This document shows, one piece after another, positions 19,529 through 27,805 of a DNA stretch of 64,000 bases (within the stretch, counting starts at the first letter, position 1; each line of letters opens with the position of its first letter). Location: the NCBI RefSeq assembly GCF_000219585.1, contig NC_015731.1, forward strand, positions 2,790,001 through 2,854,000, given 5' to 3'. Source of the DNA: Nitrosomonas sp. Is79A3 (GTDB lineage Bacteria > Pseudomonadota > Gammaproteobacteria > Burkholderiales > Nitrosomonadaceae). The notes beneath the pieces are model-generated. The model saw only the letters and a program-made list of their open reading frames with translations. It did no database searches and had not been told where the DNA came from. Both the position numbers and the translations under genes were made by a program.

Positions 19529-20257
19529 TCACTGTGTGAGTTGCGTAAACACCGCTTCCAGACTGGTACCCTGCTGCTGCAATTCGGCCATGGTTTGATC
19601 AAATACGACGCTACCTTTATGCATTATCTGCACCCGGTCACATATGCTCTCTACCTCAGACAATATATGCGTTGATAAGATGACACTACTGGATACACCC
19701 AACTCCCGGATCAGCGAGCGAATTTCACGCATTTGATTAGGATCAAGACCTACCGTTGGTTCATCAAGAATAATGACGTCCGGGCTGTGAATGATAGCCT
19801 GCGCAATACCCACGCGTTGCTGAAATCCCTTCGACAATGTGCCAATCACATGCCTGCCTTGAACTTCCAGACCACAACGTTGTTTCACATTATCCAACAC
19901 AGATTGTAACGCTTGCTTGTTGATACGATGTAATCGAGCAGCCAGCAGCAAATACTCATCGACGGTCATGTCATGATAAAGCGGTGGAATCTCAGGTAAA
20001 AAACCTAAATGCAATTTGGCTTCTCGGGGTTTATCCAGCAAATCGATGCCGCAAATCTCTATACTGCCGGCACTTGGCGCAAGATTACCCGTCAGCATAC
20101 GCATCGTCGTGGTTTTACCCGCGCCATTCGGCCCAAGTAACCCTAACACTTCCCCGCGCCTTAATTCGACATTCACATTTTGTACCGCTGTATGGTGGCC
20201 ATATTTACGAGACAGATTCTGTGCTGACAAGGTTAAAGCTGCCGTTTCATCTGCCAT
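19529..20257 (-). CDS. ABC transporter ATP-binding protein (GldA-like)
   Basis: A 242-residue ATPase with Walker A GPNGAGKTTTM (about residues 39-49), the Q-loop GFLPEIPPLYHDMTV, a signature region LSKGFQQRVGIAQA and Walker B VIILDEPTVGLDPNQ. The H-loop is LSTHILSEVE. It is the first gene of the ABC exporter operon (ATPase, permease, GldG-like, DUF4340) that ends in mutM. The substrate is unknown. The gene order is the NosF/GldA-type export arrangement. Confidence 0.93.
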   Translation of the reverse strand: MADETAALTLSAQNLSRKYGHHTAVQNVNVELRRGEVLGLLGPNGAGKTTTMRMLTGNLAPSAGSIEICGIDLLDKPREAKLHLGFLPEIPPLYHDMTVDEYLLLAARLHRINKQALQSVLDNVKQRCGLEVQGRHVIGTLSKGFQQRVGIAQAIIHSPDVIILDEPTVGLDPNQMREIRSLIRELGVSSSVILSTHILSEVESICDRVQIMHKGSVVFDQTMAELQQQGTSLEAVFTQLTQ

Positions 20258-20811
20258 GCCTAAGAGTTCCCGCAGTTAAATAGTGATATGATGAGCTTTC
20301 TTTGCAAGTAAATCTATTTGTAAAGTTTTACAATCTAGGGAAGCTCTGACCAAATCCTTCGACAGGCTTAGGATGAAAGGCAAAATTGTTGATTACGTTC
20401 GTAGCGAGCCGTCGAACTACGAACGTAATCAACTTGGTCAGAGCTTTCCTAGGCAGACAGACAGTTTACGTCTGATAGATCAATAATTCACCGGCTTTGA
20501 CTCGATTTTAATACTAAGACAGAATGCAAACAGTCATTTTTAATCACTGTGCGGCTATCTCCGTAAAGAAACTGATTCTTGACCATTCAGACATGTTAGC
20601 TCATTAATTCTATTTTACTTAGATTTATAGCATATATTTGTTGCAATTAAACCACACATTAATTTGAGACAATAAGCAAACAAACTGATAATTGAACACT
20701 TATAAGCATGAAGTAGTAGAATAGTAAAGACTTTCAATTGTATTGGTAAAGCAATTTCTGCATTACCACCAGAACTCTTAGAAACATAGTTTTCATTAAA
20801 AGGACAACATC
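20258..20811. other. Divergent gap between the ABC operon and the OmpA-like gene
   Basis: 554 bp without a gene. It holds the MITE-like element at 20338-20448. The remainder is AT-rich, with probable promoters for both neighbours, though no consensus stands out. AAAGGAC about 8 bp before the downstream ATG is the ribosome site of the OmpA-like gene. Confidence 0.6.
20338..20448. repeat. MITE-like palindromic repeat, family A, copy 1
   Basis: 111 bp with terminal inverted repeats GGGAAGCTCTGACCAA and TTGGTCAGAGCTTTC, flanked by CTA on both sides (20335-20337, 20449-20451). The inside holds a second dyad around GATTACGTTCGTAG and CTACGAACGTAATC, so the whole unit can fold into a long hairpin. 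A diverged copy is at 47857-47967. The termini resemble those of the IS5-type element at 40962-43471. Confidence 0.8.
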
Positions 20812-21501
20812 ATGAAAAAAATATCAGCCAAAAATACTCTTATTGGAATGGTTCTTATACCAGCAATGTTTTCTGGTGCTGTCTTGGCACATGCAGCAGG
20901 TATTGATCAGTATGATCAAGATCGATCTGTAAAAAAACCGGAAGCTTATGGCGTTGATGATCGTGGCGTAGTTGCCAGAAACACAACCGGTTTATGCTGG
21001 CATACTGGGTATTGGACACCTGCTATGGCTATTCCTGAATGCGATCCGGATCTGGCTAAAAAAACCGAAGTTGCTGCAGCACCAGCAGCAGCGGCACCAG
21101 CAGCAGCGGCAGCCACAACAGCTCCTGAGAAGATTACATTCTCTGCAGATGCGTTATTTGATTTCGACCGTGCAACATTGAAACCAAATGGTATCCAAGC
21201 ATTGAATGAGTTTGTTAGTGCCATTCAAGGTATTAAGTATGACCTCATCATTGCTGTCGGCTATGCAGATCGCATTGGATCCGATGATTACAACAAAAAA
21301 CTCTCTGTTCGCCGCGCTGAATCAGTCAAAGCCCATCTGGTTTCAAGAGGCATAGAGCCTAGCCGTGTCTTTGTCGATGGCAAAGGTGAAGCAAACCCAG
21401 TAACGGGTAACAGTTGTGTTGGTGAGAAAAAAACCAAAGCACTGATTGATTGCCTCGCACCAGACCGCCGCGTTGAAATCGAAGTAGCAGGTACAAAATA
21501 A
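20812..21501 (+). CDS. OmpA-family outer-membrane protein
   Basis: A 229-residue exported protein. A signal peptide (MKKISAKNTLIGMVLIPAMF to about residue 28, AHA-AG) is followed by a short region with two cysteines (LCWHTGYWTPAMAIPECDPD). Next comes an Ala/Pro linker of about 20 residues, then an OmpA C-terminal peptidoglycan-binding domain (FDFDRATLKPNGIQALNEF, VGYADRIGSDDYNKKLSVRR, RRVEIEV). The N-terminal part is too short for an eight-strand OmpA barrel. It is therefore probably a periplasmic or lipid-independent peptidoglycan anchor of the type abundant in betaproteobacteria. A strong terminator follows. Confidence 0.88.
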   Translation: MKKISAKNTLIGMVLIPAMFSGAVLAHAAGIDQYDQDRSVKKPEAYGVDDRGVVARNTTGLCWHTGYWTPAMAIPECDPDLAKKTEVAAAPAAAAPAAAAATTAPEKITFSADALFDFDRATLKPNGIQALNEFVSAIQGIKYDLIIAVGYADRIGSDDYNKKLSVRRAESVKAHLVSRGIEPSRVFVDGKGEANPVTGNSCVGEKKTKALIDCLAPDRRVEIEVAGTK

Positions 21502-21523
21502 GCGGTATCGTTAATTTTTCTCT

Positions 21524-21555
21524 AAAAAGCCCTGCCATAATGCGCAGGGCTTTTT
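21524..21555 (+). terminator. Rho-independent terminator after the OmpA-like gene
   Basis: AAAAAGCCCTGC, loop CATAATGC-like, GCAGGGCTTTTT: a 12-bp stem followed by T residues, 22 bp after the stop codon. Confidence 0.92.
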
Positions 21556-21578
21556 ACTTTCTACACATTGCATAATGC

Positions 21579-22910
21579 ATGAATGACCGGCTAGAAATCG
21601 ACACCGTAATAGAAGCGAAATGGATTATTCCCATTGAACCGGCTGAAATCACACTGAATCAACACGCAATTGCAGTAGACAAAGGAATCATCAAAGCTAT
21701 TCTGCCGATATCCGAAGCCAGACTGCGTTACAAACCCCAGCAAACAATTACACTGAACGATCATGCGCTGATCCCGGGCCTCATCAACTTGCATACCCAC
21801 GCGGCCATGACACTGATGCGTGGATTTGCCGATGATTTACCCCTGATGGAATGGCTCAACAAACACATCTGGCCGATCGAGAAACAACATGTTGATGCCC
21901 AATTTGTACTGGATGGCACTCAACTTGCCTGCGCGGAAATGATCAAAGGCGGCATCACCTGCTTTAATGACATGTATTTCTTTCCGGAATCTTGTGTTGA
22001 GGCTGTAATCCACTCAGGAATGCGCGCTGCGATCGGCATGATTGTGATTGATTTTCCAACTGCCTATGCCAGTGACGCTGATGATTATCTGGCTAAGGGA
22101 CTGAAATTACGTGATCAATATCACCAGCACCCGCTGCTTTCCTTCTGTTTTGCCCCGCATGCGCCATATACTGTCAGCGATAAAACTTTTAGCAGCATCC
22201 TGACTTACGCAGAGCAACTCAATACCCCCATCCATACCCATTTACACGAAAGCCAGGATGAAATCCGCATCAATCTGGAATCCAACGGTGTACGCCCGAT
22301 TGAACGTTTGCATCAATTAGGATTGCTCAGTCCAAACTTGATTGCGGTGCATATGGTGCATCTGACAGACCATGAAATTAAACTCGTGCATCAATATGGC
22401 TGCAGTGTTGCACACTGCCCTTCATCCAACATGAAGCTTGCCAGTGGTTTTGCACCGGTTCCTGCACTGTTAAATCAGGGCGTGAATGTTGGCCTCGGCA
22501 CCGATGGCGCAGCCAGTAACAATCGCTTGGATATGTTTGAAGAAATGCGTCAGGCGGCATTGCTGGCAAAAGCAACCAGTGGCCAAGCCGATGCCTTACC
22601 TGCGCATCAAGCACTCAGAATGGCCACTCTGAATGGTGCCAATGCTTTGGGATTAGGCGAAATAACCGGTTCTTTAGCCGTTGGAAAAGCGGCTGATATC
22701 ACAGCAATCAATTTTTCCGCCCTGAATCTCACGCCCTGCTATGATCCAGCTTCACATTTGGTATACACAGTAAGCCGCGAGCAAGTGAGTCATGTATGGG
22801 TAAATGGTAGAATGTTACTAGACGATAAAGAATTGACTACACTGAACCCGTTTGAACTGCAATATCGTACAGCTTACTGGCAAGAACGTATTGCCACGAC
22901 ATCAAGATAA
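21579..22910 (+). CDS. mtaD: TRZ/ATZ-family amidohydrolase, likely MTA/SAH deaminase
   Basis: A 443-residue metal-dependent amidohydrolase. Metal ligands are visible in [19 protein letters not shown] (His-x-His), [10 protein letters not shown], the [15 protein letters not shown] block and [15 protein letters not shown]. In the family this pattern marks 5'-methylthioadenosine or S-adenosylhomocysteine deaminases, although some relatives deaminate other purine-like substrates. A place just before a SAM-dependent methyltransferase (ubiG), 19 bp downstream, suits recycling of SAM by-products. That link is an inference. Confidence 0.85.
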   Translation: MNDRLEIDTVIEAKWIIPIEPAEITLNQHAIAVDKGIIKAILPISEARLRYKPQQTITLNDHALIPGLINLHTHAAMTLMRGFADDLPLMEWLNKHIWPIEKQHVDAQFVLDGTQLACAEMIKGGITCFNDMYFFPESCVEAVIHSGMRAAIGMIVIDFPTAYASDADDYLAKGLKLRDQYHQHPLLSFCFAPHAPYTVSDKTFSSILTYAEQLNTPIHTHLHESQDEIRINLESNGVRPIERLHQLGLLSPNLIAVHMVHLTDHEIKLVHQYGCSVAHCPSSNMKLASGFAPVPALLNQGVNVGLGTDGAASNNRLDMFEEMRQAALLAKATSGQADALPAHQALRMATLNGANALGLGEITGSLAVGKAADITAINFSALNLTPCYDPASHLVYTVSREQVSHVWVNGRMLLDDKELTTLNPFELQYRTAYWQERIATTSR

Positions 22911-22929
22911 TCCGCATAAAGGAACACAA

Positions 22930-23637
22930 ATGGAAAATGACGGCATTAACGCTGATCCGCTGGAACTTGAAAAATTCAGCCAACTTGCGCACCGCTGGTG
23001 GGATCCGAACAGTGAATTCAAACCGCTGCATGAAATCAATCCATTACGCCTTAATTACATTGATGAATTGGTCGATGGACTGGAAGGAAAAACCGTTCTG
23101 GATGTCGGATGCGGCGGCGGCATTTTATCCGAAGGCATGGTATCCAAAGGCGCTCATGTAACCGGTATTGATCTCAGCGATAAAGCGCTCAAGGTTGCCA
23201 AGCTACACTTGCTGGAAAGTGGTCACCAAGTTGATTATCGCAAGATTACTGTCGAATCCTTGGCGAAAGAACAGCCGCAACACTATGACGTAGTCACCTG
23301 CATGGAAATGCTCGAGCATGTACCTGATCCAATGAGCGTTATTCGCTCATGCACTCAGCTAGCCAAACCCAAAGGATGGGTTTTCTTCTCAACCATCAAC
23401 CGCAACCCGAAAGCCTATCTGTTTGCCATCATTGGTGCTGAATACGTATTGAAACTGCTGCCGCGCGGCACGCACGAATACGCCAAATTTATCAAACCAT
23501 CCGAACTTGCACGCATGGCACGAAATGCGGGGTTGACGGATGAAAAATTGATCGGCATGACGTACAACCCAATCACCAAAGTCTACGCACTGGAAGATGA
23601 TACCGACGTTAACTACATCATGGCTTATCGCAGCTAA
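22930..23637 (+). CDS. ubiG: Ubiquinone biosynthesis O-methyltransferase
   Basis: Carries out the two O-methylations of ubiquinone synthesis using S-adenosylmethionine. The ATG at 22930 has AAAGGA just upstream. The protein (235 residues) starts with the family pattern [20 protein letters not shown], followed by [14 protein letters not shown]. The SAM-binding motif [15 protein letters not shown] is intact, with ITVESLA and [11 protein letters not shown]. The C-terminal part includes [20 protein letters not shown] and [17 protein letters not shown], which are specific to UbiG. Confidence 0.96.
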   Translation: MENDGINADPLELEKFSQLAHRWWDPNSEFKPLHEINPLRLNYIDELVDGLEGKTVLDVGCGGGILSEGMVSKGAHVTGIDLSDKALKVAKLHLLESGHQVDYRKITVESLAKEQPQHYDVVTCMEMLEHVPDPMSVIRSCTQLAKPKGWVFFSTINRNPKAYLFAIIGAEYVLKLLPRGTHEYAKFIKPSELARMARNAGLTDEKLIGMTYNPITKVYALEDDTDVNYIMAYRS

Positions 23638-23642
23638 TTTAA

Positions 23643-23753
23643 GGAGCCTCTGAATAATTGTCATTTCGAGCATAACGAGAAATCTATGCTTCTGATTCGC
23701 AAAGATTCCTCACTGCGCTCGGAATGACAAAGATGAGTTATTCAAAGCTTCCG
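23643..23753. repeat. MITE-like palindromic repeat, family B, copy 1
   Basis: About 111 bp between ubiG and gph. The ends are GGAGCCTCTGAATAA and TTATTCAAAGCTTCC, flanked by TAA on both sides. The interior has an extended dyad, TGTCATTTCGAG with CTCGGAATGACA. A second copy is at 33627-33736. The repeat starts three bases after the ubiG stop codon region and may affect transcript folding between the genes. Confidence 0.8.
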
Positions 23754-23799
23754 TAAATTCCCCAGCACAACGTAATTTTCACCACTTAATTTCTGACCA

Positions 23800-24447
23800 A
23801 TGATTAAAGCAGTCCTTTTCGATTTTGATGGCACGCTGGCTGACACCGCCCCCGATCTCGGCCATGCCCTTAATCGGCAACGCATTGCACGTGACATGCC
23901 TGCATTGCCCATTGAACAGATCCGCACCCAGGCATCAGCCGGTTCACGGGGATTGCTGGGACTCGGTTTCAATATCAAGCCGGGTGACAATGACTATGAA
24001 TCCATGCGCGATGAATTCCTTGATTTCTATACACAGCGCCTATGCCACGACACTTGCTTGTTTCCGGGTGTTGATGAATTGCTGGATCATTTGGAAACAC
24101 GCAATCTACCTTGGGGCATTGTAACCAACAAGCCTGCACGTTTCGCGCACCCATTGATTGAACTGCTCGGTTTGGCTCAGCGGGTTGCCTGCGTCATTTG
24201 CGGCGATGAAACCACCAATACCAAACCACACCCGGAACCACTACTGACCGCCAGCAACAAAATAGCCATCTCACCCGCCCACTGCATTTATCTGGGAGAC
24301 GATATCCGCGATGTCCAAGCCAGTCTGGCGGCAGGCATGCAACCCATCGTTGCCCGCTATGGCTATTTGGGTAACGATCAACCGCCCGAAACCTGGGGTG
24401 CCCGGCATCTAATCGATCATCCCAAAGAATTACTGAATTATCTGTAA
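23800..24447 (+). CDS. gph: Phosphoglycolate phosphatase (HAD family)
   Basis: Removes phosphate from 2-phosphoglycolate, a by-product of DNA repair and, in autotrophs, of RuBisCO oxygenation. The HAD motifs are present: FDFDGTLADTAPDLG (nucleophile Asp), GIVTNKPARFA (motif II), the lysine in TNTKPHPEPLL (motif III) and LGDDIRDVQASLAAGM (motif IV). At 215 residues it is the usual size. It follows ubiG on the same strand, a pairing common in betaproteobacteria. The TAA stop codon doubles as the left target-site copy of the next MITE-like repeat. Confidence 0.92.
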   Translation: MIKAVLFDFDGTLADTAPDLGHALNRQRIARDMPALPIEQIRTQASAGSRGLLGLGFNIKPGDNDYESMRDEFLDFYTQRLCHDTCLFPGVDELLDHLETRNLPWGIVTNKPARFAHPLIELLGLAQRVACVICGDETTNTKPHPEPLLTASNKIAISPAHCIYLGDDIRDVQASLAAGMQPIVARYGYLGNDQPPETWGARHLIDHPKELLNYL

Positions 24448-24589
24448 AGGGCGCCTCTAAAAACCCAGGGCTTAAACAAAACAAAGTCCGAGCAAAAAAT
24501 GGTGACGCAACATATAACTGATATGTAAGGAAACATTTTTTGTAAGCAACATGGTGTTGTGACAAAATTTGGATTTTTAGAGATCCCCC
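24448..24589. repeat. MITE-like palindromic repeat, family C
   Basis: 142 bp with imperfect terminal inverted repeats AGGGCGCCTCTAAAAACCCA and TTTGGATTTTTAGAGATCCC, flanked by TAA on both sides (24445-24447 is the gph stop, 24590-24592). The interior differs from families A and B. No second full copy is seen in the window. Confidence 0.75.
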
Positions 24590-24685
24590 TAAAGAAGCAC
24601 GTATTAATTCTGTTAGAATAACCCACATATAGGACTTGAACTTTCTGGTTTCAACACCATCCTATACACTACCAAAACGAATACC

Positions 24686-25047
24686 GGGGACGATCTGGTT
24701 TCGACGTGGGTTGCAAAGCAGCGCAGGGCATACCGAGGATCAGTCTACCTCGTAAATCCATCTGAAAAAAAATAGTCGCAAACGACGAAAACTACGCTTT
24801 AGCCGCTTAATACGGCTAGCCTCTGCACCGGTGGGCCTCAACGCCGGGTCTGGCAACAGACAGCAGAGTCACTAACGAGGATCGTGTTCTGCAGGGTCAC
24901 TTTGCAGAACACTAAACGCAAGGTGACTCGCTTGTCATTAGCCCGCCAGTTGGCGAATGCCAGGTTAAATTAAATAACATGGCTAAGTATGTAGAACTGT
25001 CTGTAGAGGGCTTGCGGACGCGGGTTCGATTCCCGCCGTCTCCACCA
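24686..25047 (+). ncRNA. ssrA: Transfer-messenger RNA (tmRNA)
   Basis: Rescues stalled ribosomes by acting first as alanyl-tRNA and then as mRNA for a degradation tag. The 5' end is GGGGACGATCTGGTTTCGACG and the 3' end GGTTCGATTCCCGCCG followed by TCTCCACCA. The ends pair as an acceptor stem (GGGGACG with CGTCTCC, one G-U pair). The tag reading frame at 24778-24810 encodes ANDENYALAA and stops at TAA. CCA is encoded. The 3' end is the attachment site of the following element, which restores a complete acceptor stem and CCA. Confidence 0.97.
25023..25038 (+). other. attL core of the integrated element
   Basis: The 16-bp sequence GGTTCGATTCCCGCCG in the T-arm of ssrA recurs exactly at 32563-32578 in the same orientation. 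The 3' end of ssrA is a classic tyrosine-recombinase target, and an integrase lies between the two copies. Confidence 0.85.
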
Positions 25048-25078
25048 ATAAGCGGTCTAATCCAGACCACTCAAGACC

Positions 25079-25110
25079 AACTAAGACCCATATAAAACAG
25101 GGTCTTAGTT
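25079..25110. repeat. Perfect inverted repeat near the left end of the element
   Basis: AACTAAGACCC and GGGTCTTAGTT (11 bp each) enclose a 10-bp AT-rich loop. AAGACC-type repeats precede it (CAGACCAC, CAAGACCAAC, TAAGACCC). The hairpin is just before the GpA-type replication gene. It is a candidate replication origin or integrase/terminator site. It has no T-tract, so a simple terminator is less likely. Confidence 0.6.
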
Positions 25111-25160
25111 CAAGTATCACAAATCCCCCTTTAGTCTCGGCTGGTCTCCAAAGGCCTCGG

Positions 25161-26873
25161 TTGTGGCACAAAAATGACACAAATTTGCCACAAGTCATTT
25201 ATGCCGATAATCTCACTGAAGCGTATGGAACAGAAAAATGCCGCCGGATTCGGCAACACATTTTCACTGAGCTTTCCCCAATTGCGGGAGACTTAGCGGC
25301 TCACTATGTCAAAACGGCTGAACGATCCAGCTTCGAACAAGCAAACCATGCATTAATCGATATTCATGATCAATTGCGCATTGAAGACCTGAATCTATGC
25401 GCTGATCCTGAAGAACTGCTCAATGCCGCCAAGTGCTTCGCTGAAAAATGCTATCTGGCACGAAACCGCGCGCAGTCTCCTTCTGATGCTTATCAAGCCT
25501 GTTTGCGGGTCGTCGATCACTACCAAGTCAAACGACCATCCATCAAAGGCGATAACTTAGAACCGGCTTTGAATCGAATGTGCTGCCATCGCTGGTGGTA
25601 TCGTAGAATCCAGATACTACGACTGCGCAAGATTGAAACCATTTCCAGAAATATCGAGTTGGTCAGCCGCCTCCGTGGCACTTATGCCAGCGATTACACC
25701 ATTCATGTTAAGCGTAAGCAAAAGGAGAGAAACCGGCTCTATCTGGCCTCTACCTTTGTAGGTAATGAAAATGGTGAGCTTTTTTCCCTGCAAAACCTAG
25801 CCGATCGTTCGGTATCCAATCCAGCAATTCGCCGTGCTGAATTGATGGTACGCATCCGAGGGTTTGAAATGGTGGCTGATCATCTGGGTCATGTCGGTGA
25901 GTTCTATACTCTTACCACCCCTTCCCGCATGCATGCTTGTCTGCACCATGGCGCAATCAATCCACGTTATGACGAAACCACTGTATTACAAGCGCATGAA
26001 TACTTAACGCATCAGTGGTCTTTGATACGCGCTGAATTGCATCGCCAAGGTATCCAGCCTTACGGCTTCCGTGTAGTCGAACCGCATCACGACGGCACCC
26101 CGCATTGGCATTTGCTGTTATTCATGCCAGACAAACACCGGGAAGCTGTGCGGAGTGTTATGCGCCATTATGCACTTCTTGATAGTGGCAATGAACCCGG
26201 TGCACAAGAACATCGCTTCAAAGCCGTTGCCATTGATCCAGAAAAAGGCACGGCTGCGGGTTACATTGCCAAGTACATCGCCAAGAATATTGATGGTTAT
26301 GCGCTGGATCAAGATTTGTATGGCAATGATGCCGTAAAAGCATCCGAGCGCATCACCGCTTGGGCGAATACCTGGGGCATTCGTCAGTTCCAACAAATTG
26401 GCGGCCCAAGTGTTACCGTCTGGCGGCAATTACGAAAACTGGACAAAGCCGACGACCCGGAACTTGAAGCTATCCGACGATCCGCAACGGCGAGCGATTG
26501 GGCAGCCTTCATGCTGGCAATGGGTAACCCTGAAACCCCGCACCGCTCACACGCAATCAAACCATTCTACGACGAGAGCAAACAACTCAATCCACTAACC
26601 GAAGAAGTTTATTCACCGCTCATTGGGCGCTATGGCGACACTGCCCCACTTCGGGTTGCCGGTATCGTTTGGAAAGGAATGAATTTAAGTACCCGCAAGC
26701 ATGTTTGGACGCTTTTCAAAGTCGACAGCGAGGACGTGACATTAAGGAGCGAGGCGCAAGCCGAGCGCACGCAATGTCACGCCGGAGCTGTTTCTCTTGG
26801 ACTTGTATCAATAACTGTACCAACCCCATTTCATCATCAGGAGGTTATCCATGAATACCCAACTCAACACTAA
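25161..26873 (+). CDS. Phage GpA-type HUH replication initiator
   Basis: A 570-residue replication endonuclease of the Phage_GPA family (bacteriophage P2 gene A type), which nicks DNA to start rolling-circle replication. The metal-binding HUH motif is in VEPHHDGTPHWHLLLFMP. The catalytic tyrosine pair is in TAAGYIAKYIAKNIDGYALD (Tyr-x3-Tyr), about 75 residues later. The N-terminal third is helical with CCHRWWYRR, typical of the family. The start is uncertain: the frame has no ATG near the 5' end, and TTG at 25161 is the longest choice. The 3' end overlaps the next gene by 23 bp. Confidence 0.85.
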   Translation: MWHKNDTNLPQVIYADNLTEAYGTEKCRRIRQHIFTELSPIAGDLAAHYVKTAERSSFEQANHALIDIHDQLRIEDLNLCADPEELLNAAKCFAEKCYLARNRAQSPSDAYQACLRVVDHYQVKRPSIKGDNLEPALNRMCCHRWWYRRIQILRLRKIETISRNIELVSRLRGTYASDYTIHVKRKQKERNRLYLASTFVGNENGELFSLQNLADRSVSNPAIRRAELMVRIRGFEMVADHLGHVGEFYTLTTPSRMHACLHHGAINPRYDETTVLQAHEYLTHQWSLIRAELHRQGIQPYGFRVVEPHHDGTPHWHLLLFMPDKHREAVRSVMRHYALLDSGNEPGAQEHRFKAVAIDPEKGTAAGYIAKYIAKNIDGYALDQDLYGNDAVKASERITAWANTWGIRQFQQIGGPSVTVWRQLRKLDKADDPELEAIRRSATASDWAAFMLAMGNPETPHRSHAIKPFYDESKQLNPLTEEVYSPLIGRYGDTAPLRVAGIVWKGMNLSTRKHVWTLFKVDSEDVTLRSEAQAERTQCHAGAVSLGLVSITVPTPFHHQEVIHEYPTQH

Positions 26874-27123
26874 AAAAGACATAAGAAAAAACATGATGAA
26901 TACATTCGATCTTGAAGAAGCAGTTTCTTTAATTTACCGCCTTGCCGTTCTCAAAAAGGATGCACCAGAACCGGGCAAAAAACTCAGTATCACGCAAATT
27001 GGCCATATCTGCGGCGTATTGACACTTAATGATCAGATTGAGATTGTCATCAAGTTTCACAATGAAATGCGGCAATTCACCAAAGAGGAATTCTATGCGC
27101 AAGTAAAACTTTTAGATAAATAG
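26851..27123 (+). CDS. Small hypothetical protein of the integrative element
   Basis: 90 residues, mixed charged and helical, with no recognisable domain. It begins inside the 3' end of the replication gene, with AGGAGG about 8 bp before its ATG. That is a strong ribosome site and supports translation. The tail FHNEMRQFTKEEFYAQVKLL is amphipathic. The overlap suggests co-expression with the initiator, perhaps in replication control, but that is inference only. Confidence 0.6.
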   Translation: MNTQLNTKKDIRKNMMNTFDLEEAVSLIYRLAVLKKDAPEPGKKLSITQIGHICGVLTLNDQIEIVIKFHNEMRQFTKEEFYAQVKLLDK

Positions 27124-27128
27124 GACAA

Positions 27129-27147
27129 ATGTCATATTGACTGACAT
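27129..27147. promoter_or_regulatory. Short dyad upstream of the 137-residue gene
   Basis: ATGTCA and TGACAT separated by 7 bp, 54 bp before the next start codon. It could be an operator for an element-borne regulator. The evidence is the symmetry alone. Confidence 0.3.
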
Positions 27148-27200
27148 AAATAGTAGTGTACGATCATGAACAATATTAATCATGAGAGGCACTACTTGTT

Positions 27201-27614
27201 ATGACAGACAATCCAAAAAGACTACTTGTTCTGAGCGAAGAAGACGAACAAACCATTCTACAACATATGAAGGAATTCAGGGGTGTAGGCACCACTTTAG
27301 AAAGCGCTCTCGGTGCACTGATTTTAGGTCAGTATTTTGGCTGGCGAGTTCTTAAGTTACTGCACAACCCTGCTACTTATCGCATCTATGAAAAAGTGCT
27401 CGGCATTGAGTTCAAAAATGTATGTCCGGAAATAACCGAGCTTGGCCGGAAAAAAAGTATTGGCTATGCCATTACTGAAAAACTCGGCAGTTTCTGGGCG
27501 GTAGTAATGGGAAAGCGCAAAGTAGCGGACAAAGGCAAGATTGATAATCAATCTGAAGTTGAACGTCATGTAGCTGATCATGTAGCCGGTATGGATAAGG
27601 AGGAAAAGAAATGA
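27201..27614 (+). CDS. Hypothetical protein of the integrative element
   Basis: 137 residues, with no family that I recognise. A central moderately hydrophobic stretch (LESALGALILGQYFGWRVLKLL) could be a buried helix or a weak membrane segment. The C-terminus is highly charged (ERHVADHVAGMDKEEKK). GAGAGG precedes the start. The stop overlaps the start of the excisionase-like gene in an ATGA arrangement at 27611-27614, so the two are probably translated together. Confidence 0.6.
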   Translation: MTDNPKRLLVLSEEDEQTILQHMKEFRGVGTTLESALGALILGQYFGWRVLKLLHNPATYRIYEKVLGIEFKNVCPEITELGRKKSIGYAITEKLGSFWAVVMGKRKVADKGKIDNQSEVERHVADHVAGMDKEEKK

Positions 27615-27805
27615 ATCACTCCGAACATATATTGGTCACCATCAAAAAATTTGCTGAATTGACCGGCTTAACTGAAGAAGCCATTCGTCAATATATAAAG
27701 AAAGGACAATGGCTAAAGAAAATTCACTGGGATAAAGCACCAAACGGCAGAATCTTCATCAAAACCAAGGCAGCTTACGCATGGATCGAGGGAATCGGGG
27801 CATAA
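27611..27805 (+). CDS. Excisionase-like winged-helix protein
   Basis: 64 residues with a MerR/Xis-like helix-turn-helix: ITKFAELTGLTEEAIRQYIKKG-type sequence (here IKKFAELTGLTEEAIRQYI), then WLKKIHWDKAPNGRIFIK. Small proteins like this next to an integrase usually steer excision by bending att DNA. It overlaps the previous gene by 4 bp and the integrase by 25 bp. That makes a compact excision/integration module. Confidence 0.75.
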   Translation: MNHSEHILVTIKKFAELTGLTEEAIRQYIKKGQWLKKIHWDKAPNGRIFIKTKAAYAWIEGIGA

